A DNA stretch of 34,873 bases from Dehalococcoidales bacterium (lineage in GTDB: Bacteria > Chloroflexota > Dehalococcoidia > Dehalococcoidales > UBA5627). The number at the start of each line of letters is the position of its first letter. Positions within the stretch are counted from its first letter, which is position 1. The stretch is from the NCBI GenBank assembly GCA_028707255.1, contig JAQTUQ010000014.1, positions 1 to 34,873 on the forward strand. The letters are read 5' to 3'. Positions 18,119 through 26,477 of this stretch are shown here, one piece after another. The position numbers and the translations under genes are program-made. The notes beneath the pieces were generated by a model. The model was not told where the DNA came from and ran no database searches. It was given only the letters and a program-made list of their open reading frames with translations.

Positions 18119-18641
18119 AAAAATAGGATACAAATAGCATAAAACTTTTTTCAACGACTTTCTTAGATTGTTAAATGTAGTGATATGCATACTGTTCCCC
18201 ATCAACAGATGTGCATTAAAATGGGTAGAGTATGGCTGAAAAATTCGACAGCATTTTTGACGCTAATGAAAATCGACGTGTCCCAAATGATATTACTAAA
18301 ATCATCAAGCGTTGTTAAAACAACATAAAAAACATCCGGAGCATGAAATCCTGATAACGTTATTTACCGTTTAAACAATCTTGGCAGCAAGTGTAAAGCT
18401 TTCAGATAATGCAGAAAGTAACTTTTCAAGCGATAGTTTGGTAGCAACTCTACCTATATAAATGAGCAAAAAGACAAATACATAGATTAAAACTATAAGT
18501 TAACAACTGGTAATGTCATTGGGGAGCATGTCATCAGAGACCTGTTTAAATTATTCCATAGGGTGCATGTATAAGAGTTTACTCCTAAAACATATCGTCT
18601 TAATTTTGAAATTCCTTCCTTTTATATTACAATAAAAAATA
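18119..18641. other. AT-rich gene-free region with a possible decayed reading frame
   Basis: No intact gene is supported. A short reading frame at 18232-18318 (MAEKFDSIFDANENRR...) is 28 codons long. Beyond it, one frame reads on through stops (KHPEHEILITLFTV, then LAASVKLSDNAE) in a coding-like way up to about 18460. This may be a gene remnant. Nothing familiar is recognised in it. Confidence 0.3.
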
Positions 18642-21600
18642 ATGAATAATTATACGAGTCAATTAAACATAATAATATTGCGATTTTTTTTATTATCAAT
18701 ATTCGCCTTATTGTTATTTATTCCATCGTTTCTATTCCCCAATATTATAATACATGCGAATTCAACATCTATTTACCCAAACATAGTATTTTCTAGGTTG
18801 GATAAAAATCCGTTGTTATCAAGTAATCCTGTATATACAATTCTAAATGATAGCTACGGATACATGTGGTTTGGAGGAAGAGCAGGTTTATTTAAATACG
18901 ATGGTATAAAAGTAAATAGAATTGAAGCTATCGGCAATAGTGTCGTAAGGTCTATTTTTGAAGACAGTAAGGGGCTTTTATGGGTTGCAACTGAGAGTGG
19001 ATTATACGTTTATAATCACGGAACAAAAAGCGTTAATACATATCTTAACAATCCCAATGATTCTTTGAGTATTAGCAGTAATAATGTCTGGTCTGTTTGT
19101 GAAGATAACAGTGGAATAATATGGATAGGTACTAATAATGGGTTAAACTCATTTGACAAAGAAACAGAGATTTTTGAGGTGTATTTAAATGAACCAGATA
19201 ATATTGACAGTATTAGTGATGATACGATACGGGTTGTATATAAAGACAGCAGAGGGGCATTATGGATAGGAACAAATGAAGGAATTAATACTCTGGACGA
19301 AAAAACTGGAGTGTTTACCAATTACATTCACAATCCAATTATTACCAGTGACCATACTGTTTGGGATATATTTGAAGACAGCAAAGGGATATTATGGATA
19401 GCAACAAATGAAGGACTGAACTCCTTTGATAGAGAAACGGCGATTTTTACAAATTATGTTAATAATCCTGATAATTATACCAGTATCAGCAACAATATTA
19501 TTTGGGACATTTATGAAGATAACAATGGGATATTATGGATTGGTACAAATGAAGGACTGAACTCCTTTGATAGAGAATCAAAGACATTTACAAGATACAC
19601 TAGTAATATCAATAATTCATCCAGTATAGGTAATAATATTGTCAGAGCAATTCACATGGGACACCAAGACATATTATGGTTAGGAACAAGAGCAGGGGTT
19701 TATTATATCGACCCCACAAAACAATACTTTAATTACTACTACGATGATATGATTAAAGATAACGGTATTAGAGCTATCGATATATCAGGTGATATAAGTA
19801 TTCTAGGAACCAGCACGAGTATTATCTGGTTTAATTTTAAGAATAATCAAGTAGAACGTTATTTTCACTATTACTTAATAAGCGATATAAGAAATGCTAT
19901 TACCGATAGTGTTTACATTGATCCGTCAGGCACTTTATGGGTAGGAACCGATTATATCGGATTATTAAAAATTGATATGGGAACGGGAGACTATAAAATA
20001 TATTCTCATGACAAAGGGAATCCGAACAGTCTAATTGACGGCTGGATCTTTTCGTTATCTTACAGTATTGAACAGGAATTGTTGTGGATCGGCACTAATC
20101 AAGGCCTTTGTAGCTTCAATGTTACGGATAACAAATTTACGAGGTATAAACACGATTCTTCAAATCCTTCAAGTATTAGCAGTAATAACATTAATGTAGT
20201 TTATTGTACTGAAGACGGAAGAATATGGATAGGCACTGATCAGGGATTGGACAGATTTGATTCAGATACTGGTGAGTTCATACATTACTTAAAAGAACCT
20301 GGTAGCCAAATGGATTTTATAGAGAATCAAGTCGAGAGCATATATGAAGACAGCAATAACAACTTATGGATAGGTACTATCAACGGGCTTTTCCGATACA
20401 ATCCTCAAGCGGGTAACTTCATATTATATACTAAGGCCGACGGATTACCTGATAATCATATTTTAGGAATCATAGAAGACAATGAGGGCAATATATGGTG
20501 TACCACAAATCACTCTCTCACTAAATTGTCCCCTGAATTGAATATTATTATAAACTATAGTGATGACGATGGGCTACGCGGTCACGTTAATTATCGTAAT
20601 TCTATATCTAAAAATCATGAGGGGTATATTTTTGTTGGTAATCCCAACGGATTGTTTTCATTTAAGCCTGAGCAAATACAACATAGTTATTACTTTCCAC
20701 CGTTAGTGATAAATGATTTTTCCCTGATAAATGAAAAATCAATATATTTTGACAAACCTGTTGAAGAACTTGATGAAATTACTCTATCGTATTCGAATAA
20801 CTCTTTTGTGATAGACTTTGTTGCCTTGGACTATAGTTCCCAGCTTGATGGCAAGTATGCTTATATGCTTGCAGGGTTTGACTCTGTATGGCAATACTGT
20901 GGTCCTGATGACAGTTTTGCTAAATATACTAACATTCCTAAAGGTGAATATAATTTCATAGTGATTGCATCTAATAGCGATGGCGTTTGGAATACTGAAG
21001 GGACGGTGTTAAAAATTATCGTTACACCACCTTTTTGGCAGGAGTGGTGGTTTATATTAATATTGGTAGTATTAACATTAATTGCAGTTGCAGAACTAGT
21101 AAAAATTAGAACTCGTGTCTTAAGTATGCATGCTGTAAAACTGGAGAATCAAGTTGAGGACAGAACTTTACAATTAGCCCTGAAATCCCACCATTTGGAA
21201 GATGAATTGGAACAAAGAGCAGCTTTCTCAAGGGCATTGGTACATGAGTTGAAAACACCGTTGACGGCAGTATTGGCTGCCAGCAGTTTATTATTTTCAG
21301 AACTCAAGGATGAACCACATAGAAGCCTGGCAAAACATTTAAATGAAAGCGCTTATGATTTAGATGGTAGAATGAATGAGTTGTTCGATCTTTCAAAAGG
21401 GGAACTCGGATTACTCAGGATTGAGCGTAAACCGACAGATATAATAAAGCTTTTAACGAATGTGATCGAAATAAGTAAACATGAAGCCAACAGGAAAAAA
21501 CAAAGCATAATGCTGTTAAATGAATCATTACCATTGCCTTTAATAGATATTGATGAAAGCCGTATACGTCAAGTTGTCTTTAATCTCCTGGATAATGCCA

Positions 21601-21887
21601 TAAAGTTTACACCAGAGGGGGGTAGTATAACTGTTGACGTGGAAATAAATAGTTCTGATATAATCATTAAAATTAATGATACAGGCATTGGAATGACACA
21701 GGCAGAGTTGTCGAATATATTTAATAGCTATCGTAGTTCGGAAAAACACAAAGGAAATTTGAGCGGGCTAGGTCTAGGATTATCTCTATCGAAAATGTTT
21801 ATAGAGCTTCACGGTGGTCGCATATGGGCTGAAAGTGAAGAGGAAAAAGGAAGCACCTTCTTTTTTTCAATCCCGTTTTCTACCTAG
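18642..21887 (+). CDS. Propeller-type sensor histidine kinase (Reg_prop, Y_Y_Y, HisKA, HATPase)
   Basis: The 1081-residue protein has an N-terminal signal/membrane helix (about 10-35). About a dozen two-component propeller repeats follow, with the motif LWIGTNEGLNSFD and close variants (about 60-680), enough for two seven-bladed propellers. A Y_Y_Y domain (about 710-800, YAYMLAGFDSVWQY), a membrane helix (about 806-826) and a short coiled coil come next. The kinase core has phospho-acceptor His868 (LVHELKTPLTAV), the N box NLLDNAIKFTP, DTGIGM and GLGLGLSL. There is no receiver or HTH attached, unlike the common Bacteroidetes hybrids. The sensor part should face outside and bind a ligand. The response regulator gene follows after 31 bases. 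Base composition is clearly AT-rich compared with the genes before 18 kb. Confidence 0.92.
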   Translation: MNNYTSQLNIIILRFFLLSIFALLLFIPSFLFPNIIIHANSTSIYPNIVFSRLDKNPLLSSNPVYTILNDSYGYMWFGGRAGLFKYDGIKVNRIEAIGNSVVRSIFEDSKGLLWVATESGLYVYNHGTKSVNTYLNNPNDSLSISSNNVWSVCEDNSGIIWIGTNNGLNSFDKETEIFEVYLNEPDNIDSISDDTIRVVYKDSRGALWIGTNEGINTLDEKTGVFTNYIHNPIITSDHTVWDIFEDSKGILWIATNEGLNSFDRETAIFTNYVNNPDNYTSISNNIIWDIYEDNNGILWIGTNEGLNSFDRESKTFTRYTSNINNSSSIGNNIVRAIHMGHQDILWLGTRAGVYYIDPTKQYFNYYYDDMIKDNGIRAIDISGDISILGTSTSIIWFNFKNNQVERYFHYYLISDIRNAITDSVYIDPSGTLWVGTDYIGLLKIDMGTGDYKIYSHDKGNPNSLIDGWIFSLSYSIEQELLWIGTNQGLCSFNVTDNKFTRYKHDSSNPSSISSNNINVVYCTEDGRIWIGTDQGLDRFDSDTGEFIHYLKEPGSQMDFIENQVESIYEDSNNNLWIGTINGLFRYNPQAGNFILYTKADGLPDNHILGIIEDNEGNIWCTTNHSLTKLSPELNIIINYSDDDGLRGHVNYRNSISKNHEGYIFVGNPNGLFSFKPEQIQHSYYFPPLVINDFSLINEKSIYFDKPVEELDEITLSYSNNSFVIDFVALDYSSQLDGKYAYMLAGFDSVWQYCGPDDSFAKYTNIPKGEYNFIVIASNSDGVWNTEGTVLKIIVTPPFWQEWWFILILVVLTLIAVAELVKIRTRVLSMHAVKLENQVEDRTLQLALKSHHLEDELEQRAAFSRALVHELKTPLTAVLAASSLLFSELKDEPHRSLAKHLNESAYDLDGRMNELFDLSKGELGLLRIERKPTDIIKLLTNVIEISKHEANRKKQSIMLLNESLPLPLIDIDESRIRQVVFNLLDNAIKFTPEGGSITVDVEINSSDIIIKINDTGIGMTQAELSNIFNSYRSSEKHKGNLSGLGLGLSLSKMFIELHGGRIWAESEEEKGSTFFFSIPFST

Positions 21888-21918
21888 TTATTTATTAATA
21901 TGACCGCGGGGGAGAATA

Positions 21919-22608
21919 ATGAAAGTATTAATAATAGAAGACGATAAAAGGATAACCGATATTGTTTCCTTGGCTTTTCAAATACGTTGGCCTGAAGCAA
22001 AACTAATTATTGCACATGATGGAGAAACAGGAATCGGATTGGTAGAAAAGGAATCGCCAGATATAGTTATATTAGATCTGGGACTTCCCGATATAAGTGG
22101 ATTTGAAGTACTCAAAGCCATCAGGTTGTTTTCATCTATTCCGGTATTAATCCTGACTGTAATGAATGAAAGGGAAAATATTATTAAAGGATTAGAACTT
22201 GGGGCTGATGGTTATATGGTAAAACCATTTGATCAACTAGAAATGCTTGCCAGAGTACAGGCTATATTAAGAAGAACAAATCTTATAATTGATGAAGTCC
22301 CGATAAAAATTGGTTCCCTGAGTTTCGGGCCCTCTTTAAGTAAATTAACGTATAAAGATAAATATATTGATATCACACGCGTTGAAGGAATCATTCTTTA
22401 TAATTTAATGAAAAATGCCGGTAATGTTCTAACGTATTCAAAATTATGTAAATGCATTTGGGGTGACGAATACTCAGGTTGTATTGAAAGTATCAGAGTA
22501 CATATAACGCGTTTACGTACAAAGATTGAAGAAGAGCCGAATAAACCTAGAATTATATGTACCAAAGTTGGTATTGGGTACTATATAGACGAAAAATCGA
22601 TTGAATAA
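21919..22608 (+). CDS. OmpR/PhoB family response regulator
   Basis: The 229-residue protein has a receiver domain with E7-D8, phospho-acceptor Asp53 (IVILDLGLPDISG), the switch Thr in LILTVMNE and Lys in MVKPFD. A winged-helix DNA-binding domain follows (about 130-225, SIRVHITRLRTKIEEEPNKP and GIGYYIDE). GGGGGAG lies about 7 bases before the ATG. It is the partner of the upstream kinase and is followed by a terminator, so the two form a complete operon. OmpR-type regulators bind tandem direct repeats with 10-11-base spacing. Such an array begins about 110 bases downstream of this gene, ahead of the receiver-like gene and the molybdoenzyme operon, which makes those the likely targets (inference). 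Confidence 0.93.
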   Translation: MKVLIIEDDKRITDIVSLAFQIRWPEAKLIIAHDGETGIGLVEKESPDIVILDLGLPDISGFEVLKAIRLFSSIPVLILTVMNERENIIKGLELGADGYMVKPFDQLEMLARVQAILRRTNLIIDEVPIKIGSLSFGPSLSKLTYKDKYIDITRVEGIILYNLMKNAGNVLTYSKLCKCIWGDEYSGCIESIRVHITRLRTKIEEEPNKPRIICTKVGIGYYIDEKSIE

Positions 22609-22639
22609 ACAATCTGGATTTCTTTTCCAGAATAGTTAT

Positions 22640-22670
22640 AAAAACCGAAACGAGTTTGTTTCGGTTTTTT
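22640..22670 (+). terminator. Rho-independent terminator after the two-component operon
   Basis: The inverted repeat AAAAACCGAAAC (22640-22651) / GTTTCGGTTTTT, with a 6-base loop (GAGTTT), ends in a run of six T at 22665-22670. It lies 32 bases after the response regulator stop. Confidence 0.85.
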
Positions 22671-22718
22671 GCTTTGTTTTCTTGGAAAATAATATAAATA
22701 ACACCGCATTTTAAAATC

Positions 22719-22788
22719 TTAATATATTCTTAATACTAATTTATTATGATTTTAATACTATTCGTCTGTCATTAATCCTCTCTTAATT
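22719..22788 (+). promoter_or_regulatory. 11-base-spaced TTAATA direct-repeat array (putative response-regulator sites)
   Basis: TTAATA occurs at 22719, 22730 and 22752, with TTATTA at 22741, so four hexamers lie in register every 11 bases. A second pair, TTAATC at 22772 and TTAATT at 22783, is again 11 apart. This is the geometry of PhoB/OmpR-type operators. It sits between the terminator of the sensor operon and the receiver-like gene. Confidence 0.5.
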
Positions 22789-22810
22789 TCAATTTGTTAT
22801 CCTAAGGAAC

Positions 22811-22844
22811 GAAACTATAGTTACGTTTTAAGGATGATAGTTTC
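22811..22844. promoter_or_regulatory. Inverted repeat before the receiver-like gene
   Basis: GAAACTAT (22811-22818) and ATAGTTTC (22837-22844) form a perfect 8-base inverted repeat around 18 bases. They could form a hairpin in the leader or an operator about 70 bases before the next start codon. Confidence 0.3.
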
Positions 22845-22911
22845 AGCATAACTAATGTCTTAAAAAACTACTTGGCTTAGATCATTATCGCTTGATAAGG
22901 AAGATTTGCAT

Positions 22912-23367
22912 ATGGAAATCCTTATAGCAAATAAAGACTCTGACTTAACAATGGATTTAAGCCTGACTTTTAATCGATTGACGCCGGATTGGAAGGTAAC
23001 CATCGTCGATTCCGGTATAGAATGCATGGAAAAATTAAAACAAGGCAACTGCCGTGATGCCATTATTTTAGGAATGCAATTATCTGATACGTCCGGTTTA
23101 GATTTGCTTGCGCAAATCCGTGACGACTCTGATATTCCTGTAATATTTATATCCAATGATAAAAACACCGACCTTCTAGTACAGGTTTTTGATGCCGGCG
23201 CAAATGATTTTATTGTAAAACCGTTCAATGATGAATTATTTATTGCCAGCTTAAAAGCAGTTATCAGAAGAAGAATATGGGATATTCCGATAAAAGGATT
23301 TAATTTAATGCATAAGTATAAACAAGGAATTGGTTGCCAGTCTTCATTAGGGAAATCTGATAATTGA
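22912..23367 (+). CDS. Degenerate stand-alone receiver-domain protein (pseudo-receiver)
   Basis: The 151-residue protein has the receiver fold through its length: EILIANKDSDL, DAIILGMQLSDTSGLDLLAQ, IPVIFISNDKN, GANDFIVKPFNDE. The position of the phospho-acceptor Asp is Gly54 (IILGMQ), and the acidic pair that binds magnesium is replaced by Asn7-Lys8. The Lys of VKPF is kept. It therefore cannot be phosphorylated in the usual way. There is no DNA-binding domain, only about 30 extra residues after the receiver. The ATG at 22912 has AAGGAAG 8 bases upstream and is preferred to a TTG 6 bases earlier. It lies between the sensor operon and the molybdoenzyme genes, so it may be a constitutive or protein-binding regulator of them. 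Confidence 0.82.
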   Translation: MEILIANKDSDLTMDLSLTFNRLTPDWKVTIVDSGIECMEKLKQGNCRDAIILGMQLSDTSGLDLLAQIRDDSDIPVIFISNDKNTDLLVQVFDAGANDFIVKPFNDELFIASLKAVIRRRIWDIPIKGFNLMHKYKQGIGCQSSLGKSDN

Positions 23368-23430
23368 ATCTCGTTATTTACTAAACAATTAAGTTGTAGA
23401 TATCAAAAATTGGGATTAAAAACGGAGGTG

Positions 23431-23487
23431 ATGCCTATTAAACATTTATCATTGTTTAAACAAATCTATGAAAGGAGAAAAAATTGA
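23431..23487 (+). CDS. Possible 18-residue leader peptide
   Basis: A short frame (MPIKHLSLFKQIYERRKN) begins right after a near-perfect ribosome site GGAGGTGAT (23424-23432) and ends with a TGA that overlaps the TTG start of the molybdoenzyme gene. The spacing from the site to this ATG is only 2 bases, which is short, so translation is uncertain. If real, it would couple translation into the large subunit. Confidence 0.25.
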   Translation: MPIKHLSLFKQIYERRKN

Positions 23488-26477
23488 AAGAAGAAAAAGA
23501 AAAATTAATTTCAAATGAAGAAGGGAAACAAGCCGGAGAAGTTTCCAGGCGTGATTTTCTTGTCGGTGCCGGTACGGTAGTTGTCGGTACTGCCGTGGGT
23601 GCCGGCATGCTTTCCGGTTGTAGCGGAGGCGAAACCACCAAGACTGTTGAGACGACCAAAACAGTTGAAAAGACTGTTACAACCACTGTCGGCGGTGCGG
23701 GAGCTACGGTAACCGAAACCAAAACAGTTGGTGCGGGTGAGACAGTTACTGCAACTGCAACCAAGACCGTAACTCAGCCGGGTGGCGGGGGTTTGGAGCC
23801 GTGGCAGGAACCGGAGACACCATTCCCAGGAGCTTATGGCACCGATTCTAATCAGGCATGCATAGCCGATGTTAAAAACGGGAAAATAGTCAGAATCAGG
23901 CCATTTAACTGGGATTATGACGTTTCTGAAGAGGATTTGAAAGCTGCTGAGTGGGAATTTACCGCTCATGGAAAAACCTATAAGTCATTTAGAAGATCGC
24001 ATTCCAGTTGGTTTTCTATGGCATATAAGAAACGCATTTACTCACCGGCCAGGATTCTATTCCCCGTACAGCGAGTTGACTGGGAACCGGGTGGTGACCC
24101 GGATAAAATTAATGCCCAGAATCGTGGTATCAGTAAATACAAGAGAATCTCCTGGGATACTGCTGCAACTTTAATAGCCAGTGAAATAAAAAGGGTACAG
24201 GATAAATACGGAGTATTTTCCTGTTTGTTCGCTGAAACCCCGGCACACAGGGAAACCAAGGTTGTTCACTGGCCCGGAAATATTCAGGGTCGTATGTTAG
24301 GTGGAGCAGTACCCGGAGAGGCCATGTTCAGTGAACAGGTAAGAAATGCTGATAGCTGGGAGGGTTATTTCTGGGGTTTGAAATGGTTAGCCGGAGAAGG
24401 AAATGTAGGTGCGGTAACACCTTCCACTAACAACATACTTGATGTAGCCGAAAATTGCGAAATGGTTGTAATTCAGGGTTGCGACAGGATAGTTACCGGT
24501 AAAGCAGCCTCATGTGGAACACTCAATTTCCTGCATAAGCTTGGAACCATAAAACATGTTTATCTGGCGCCTGATTGCAACTATCAAAATGCGGCTTATC
24601 CCGGTAAATGGATACCGATTCTTCCAAATACAGATATAGCATTATCGTATGCTATTGTTTATACCTGGTTGGTAGAAGATACATGGGATAAGGAATATGT
24701 GGATACTCATGTTGTCGGTATGGAATATATACGGGATTATGCCATGGGTGATGTTGATGGTGTGGCAAAAACACCGGAATGGGCATCTAAAAGAACCGGC
24801 ATCCCTGAATGGACAATTAAAGCGCTCGCCAGAGCATGGGCAAAATACAGAACAACAGCCGGACATGGTACAGGAGGTCATGTAAGAGGCCCTTACTCTC
24901 ATGAAGAAGGCAGGATGACCGGCGTGCTTATGGGTATGCAGGGGCTTGGGAAACCGGGTCAGCAATGGTGGGGCGGATTTGGTGGCGCCAGTCCCAGTCG
25001 CAGCGCAGATACAAGTGTCGGTTCTGCCCGAACCCCCGGCAGAGCGTGCAGACAGGTACGCAATGTCAGGTCGAAGCAGTTTATTCCCAAGACGCTGGTA
25101 AGCCCGGCTATACTTGACCATGGTTTTGATAAGCCGATGAGTTGGTATGGGCATACGGCAAATGCGGAAATGAGGCCGGACCAGTTGATTAAATTCACCT
25201 ATCCGATACCGCAGGCAGATGGTGGCGCTGAAATACATCTTTTCTGGAATGATAAACCCTGCAACATCGGCTGCTGGAATGCCGGACATAAATTGATTGA
25301 GGCATTTAGAAGCCCCAAACTGGAGGCTTTCTTCACTCAGCATCAATGGATGTCTGGAGATTGTGTATTTGCTGACATCATCCTTCCGATCAATACCGCA
25401 GCAGAGGAAGATGACCTGTGTAATGCTACGGGCGACCAGAGCGCGGTATTTTACAAACCGAGAGCCATTGAACCGTTAGGAGAATCAAAGAGCGATTATG
25501 AAGCAACCCTTGAAGTAGCTTATAAGCTACAGGAATTCGGCGGCAGATACGCGAAGGCCGTTGAAAACCTCACTGAAGGCATGGATTTCGACGCTCTTAT
25601 CAGATACGGGTATGAAGGCACTCAAATGGCTAAAACAATACCGTGGGAAGAATTCCAGAAAAAATCCTATCTGTTGGCGCCGGTTAATCCAAAATGGCAG
25701 GAATCTGCTCCAGGTTTACGCAGATTCTACGAAGACCCGGTTAAATACCCAAGAGACTTACCTTCCGGTAAGCTGGAGTTTTATTCCCAAGTGTTAGCTG
25801 ATAACTTCCCCGATGATAAAGAAAGGCCTCCTTATCCCCAGTATGTAATCGGTGGTCCCAATCCGAATTGGGAAGTTAATGATACAGGTTGGATGCATGA
25901 TGAAAGTCTCGATGTTGAAAACGGAGCCGAAAGATGCAAGCAATATCCGTTCCTTTTACAAACCAACCACCCGCGTTGGCGTGTACATGTCCAGTGCGAC
26001 GATATCCCCTGGTTCAGGGAAGTTGATACATGTAAGATGAAAGGGCCTGATGGATATATGTATGAACCCCTGTGGATTAATCCGATTGATGCTGAAAAAT
26101 TGGGGATAAGACACGGTGACATTGTAAAAATCTTCAATGAGAGGGGTATTGACCTCGGAGCGGCATATGTTAGCCAGAGAATTATACCCGGAGCAGTTTA
26201 CCAGGACCATGGAGCCAGGGAAGACTTCGTTTCCAGTTGGCCTCATGAATGCATCAACAGAGGCGGAACAAACCAGCAAATATCACCTCTACCGGGTGTC
26301 TCCAGAAATTGCTGGGGCATGGCTTCACAGGCGTTCCTGGTAGGTGTGGAAAAGCTTGATCCGGCTGAGATGGAGCAGTGGAGGACTCAACATCCCCATG
26401 CATTCGAATGGTCTAAAAATTGGGACCCATATGTGGGTTATACTTTCCAAGACTGGTTAGAACAGGGAGGTGCCTAA
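23484..26477 (+). CDS. Tat-exported molybdopterin enzyme, large subunit, pyrogallol-phloroglucinol transhydroxylase (AthL)-like
   Basis: The 997-residue protein starts with a Tat motif, SRRDFLVGAG, and a lipobox-like LSGC, then a Thr/Val-rich stalk (TTKTVETTKTVEKTVTTT and more, to about residue 100). The catalytic part is a DMSO-reductase-family molybdopterin fold: RISWDTAATLIASEIKRVQD, RNADSWEGYFWG, YLAPDCNYQNAAYPGKWIPI, LPNTDIALSYAIVYTW, TPEWASKRTGIPEWTIKALA and RGPYSHEEGRMTGV. These segments closely resemble AthL. As in AthL there is no N-terminal four-cysteine iron-sulfur motif, and Asp290-Ser291 (ADSWEG) aligns with the Asp-Ser that supplies the molybdenum ligand. The start is TTG with GAAAGGAG upstream. 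The reaction is unknown: it may be a hydroxyl transfer or a reduction of an aromatic compound. Export and lipid anchoring are not part of the known cytosolic transhydroxylase. Confidence 0.85.
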   Translation: MKEEKEKLISNEEGKQAGEVSRRDFLVGAGTVVVGTAVGAGMLSGCSGGETTKTVETTKTVEKTVTTTVGGAGATVTETKTVGAGETVTATATKTVTQPGGGGLEPWQEPETPFPGAYGTDSNQACIADVKNGKIVRIRPFNWDYDVSEEDLKAAEWEFTAHGKTYKSFRRSHSSWFSMAYKKRIYSPARILFPVQRVDWEPGGDPDKINAQNRGISKYKRISWDTAATLIASEIKRVQDKYGVFSCLFAETPAHRETKVVHWPGNIQGRMLGGAVPGEAMFSEQVRNADSWEGYFWGLKWLAGEGNVGAVTPSTNNILDVAENCEMVVIQGCDRIVTGKAASCGTLNFLHKLGTIKHVYLAPDCNYQNAAYPGKWIPILPNTDIALSYAIVYTWLVEDTWDKEYVDTHVVGMEYIRDYAMGDVDGVAKTPEWASKRTGIPEWTIKALARAWAKYRTTAGHGTGGHVRGPYSHEEGRMTGVLMGMQGLGKPGQQWWGGFGGASPSRSADTSVGSARTPGRACRQVRNVRSKQFIPKTLVSPAILDHGFDKPMSWYGHTANAEMRPDQLIKFTYPIPQADGGAEIHLFWNDKPCNIGCWNAGHKLIEAFRSPKLEAFFTQHQWMSGDCVFADIILPINTAAEEDDLCNATGDQSAVFYKPRAIEPLGESKSDYEATLEVAYKLQEFGGRYAKAVENLTEGMDFDALIRYGYEGTQMAKTIPWEEFQKKSYLLAPVNPKWQESAPGLRRFYEDPVKYPRDLPSGKLEFYSQVLADNFPDDKERPPYPQYVIGGPNPNWEVNDTGWMHDESLDVENGAERCKQYPFLLQTNHPRWRVHVQCDDIPWFREVDTCKMKGPDGYMYEPLWINPIDAEKLGIRHGDIVKIFNERGIDLGAAYVSQRIIPGAVYQDHGAREDFVSSWPHECINRGGTNQQISPLPGVSRNCWGMASQAFLVGVEKLDPAEMEQWRTQHPHAFEWSKNWDPYVGYTFQDWLEQGGA

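Noticed and set aside
19080-20500. Regularly repeated sequence blocks considered as a tandem DNA repeat or CRISPR-like array
   Set aside because: They are the propeller repeats of the sensor kinase (motif LWIGTNEGL); units are coding, diverged and in frame.
23640-23800. Repetitive ACNGTN-type sequence, first considered as a DNA repeat array
   Set aside because: It is explained by the Thr/Val-rich stalk codons of the exported molybdoenzyme.
24642-25346. A 234-codon minus-strand frame
   Set aside because: It is antisense to the molybdoenzyme large subunit, which has unbroken family motifs here; the long frame reflects codon bias.
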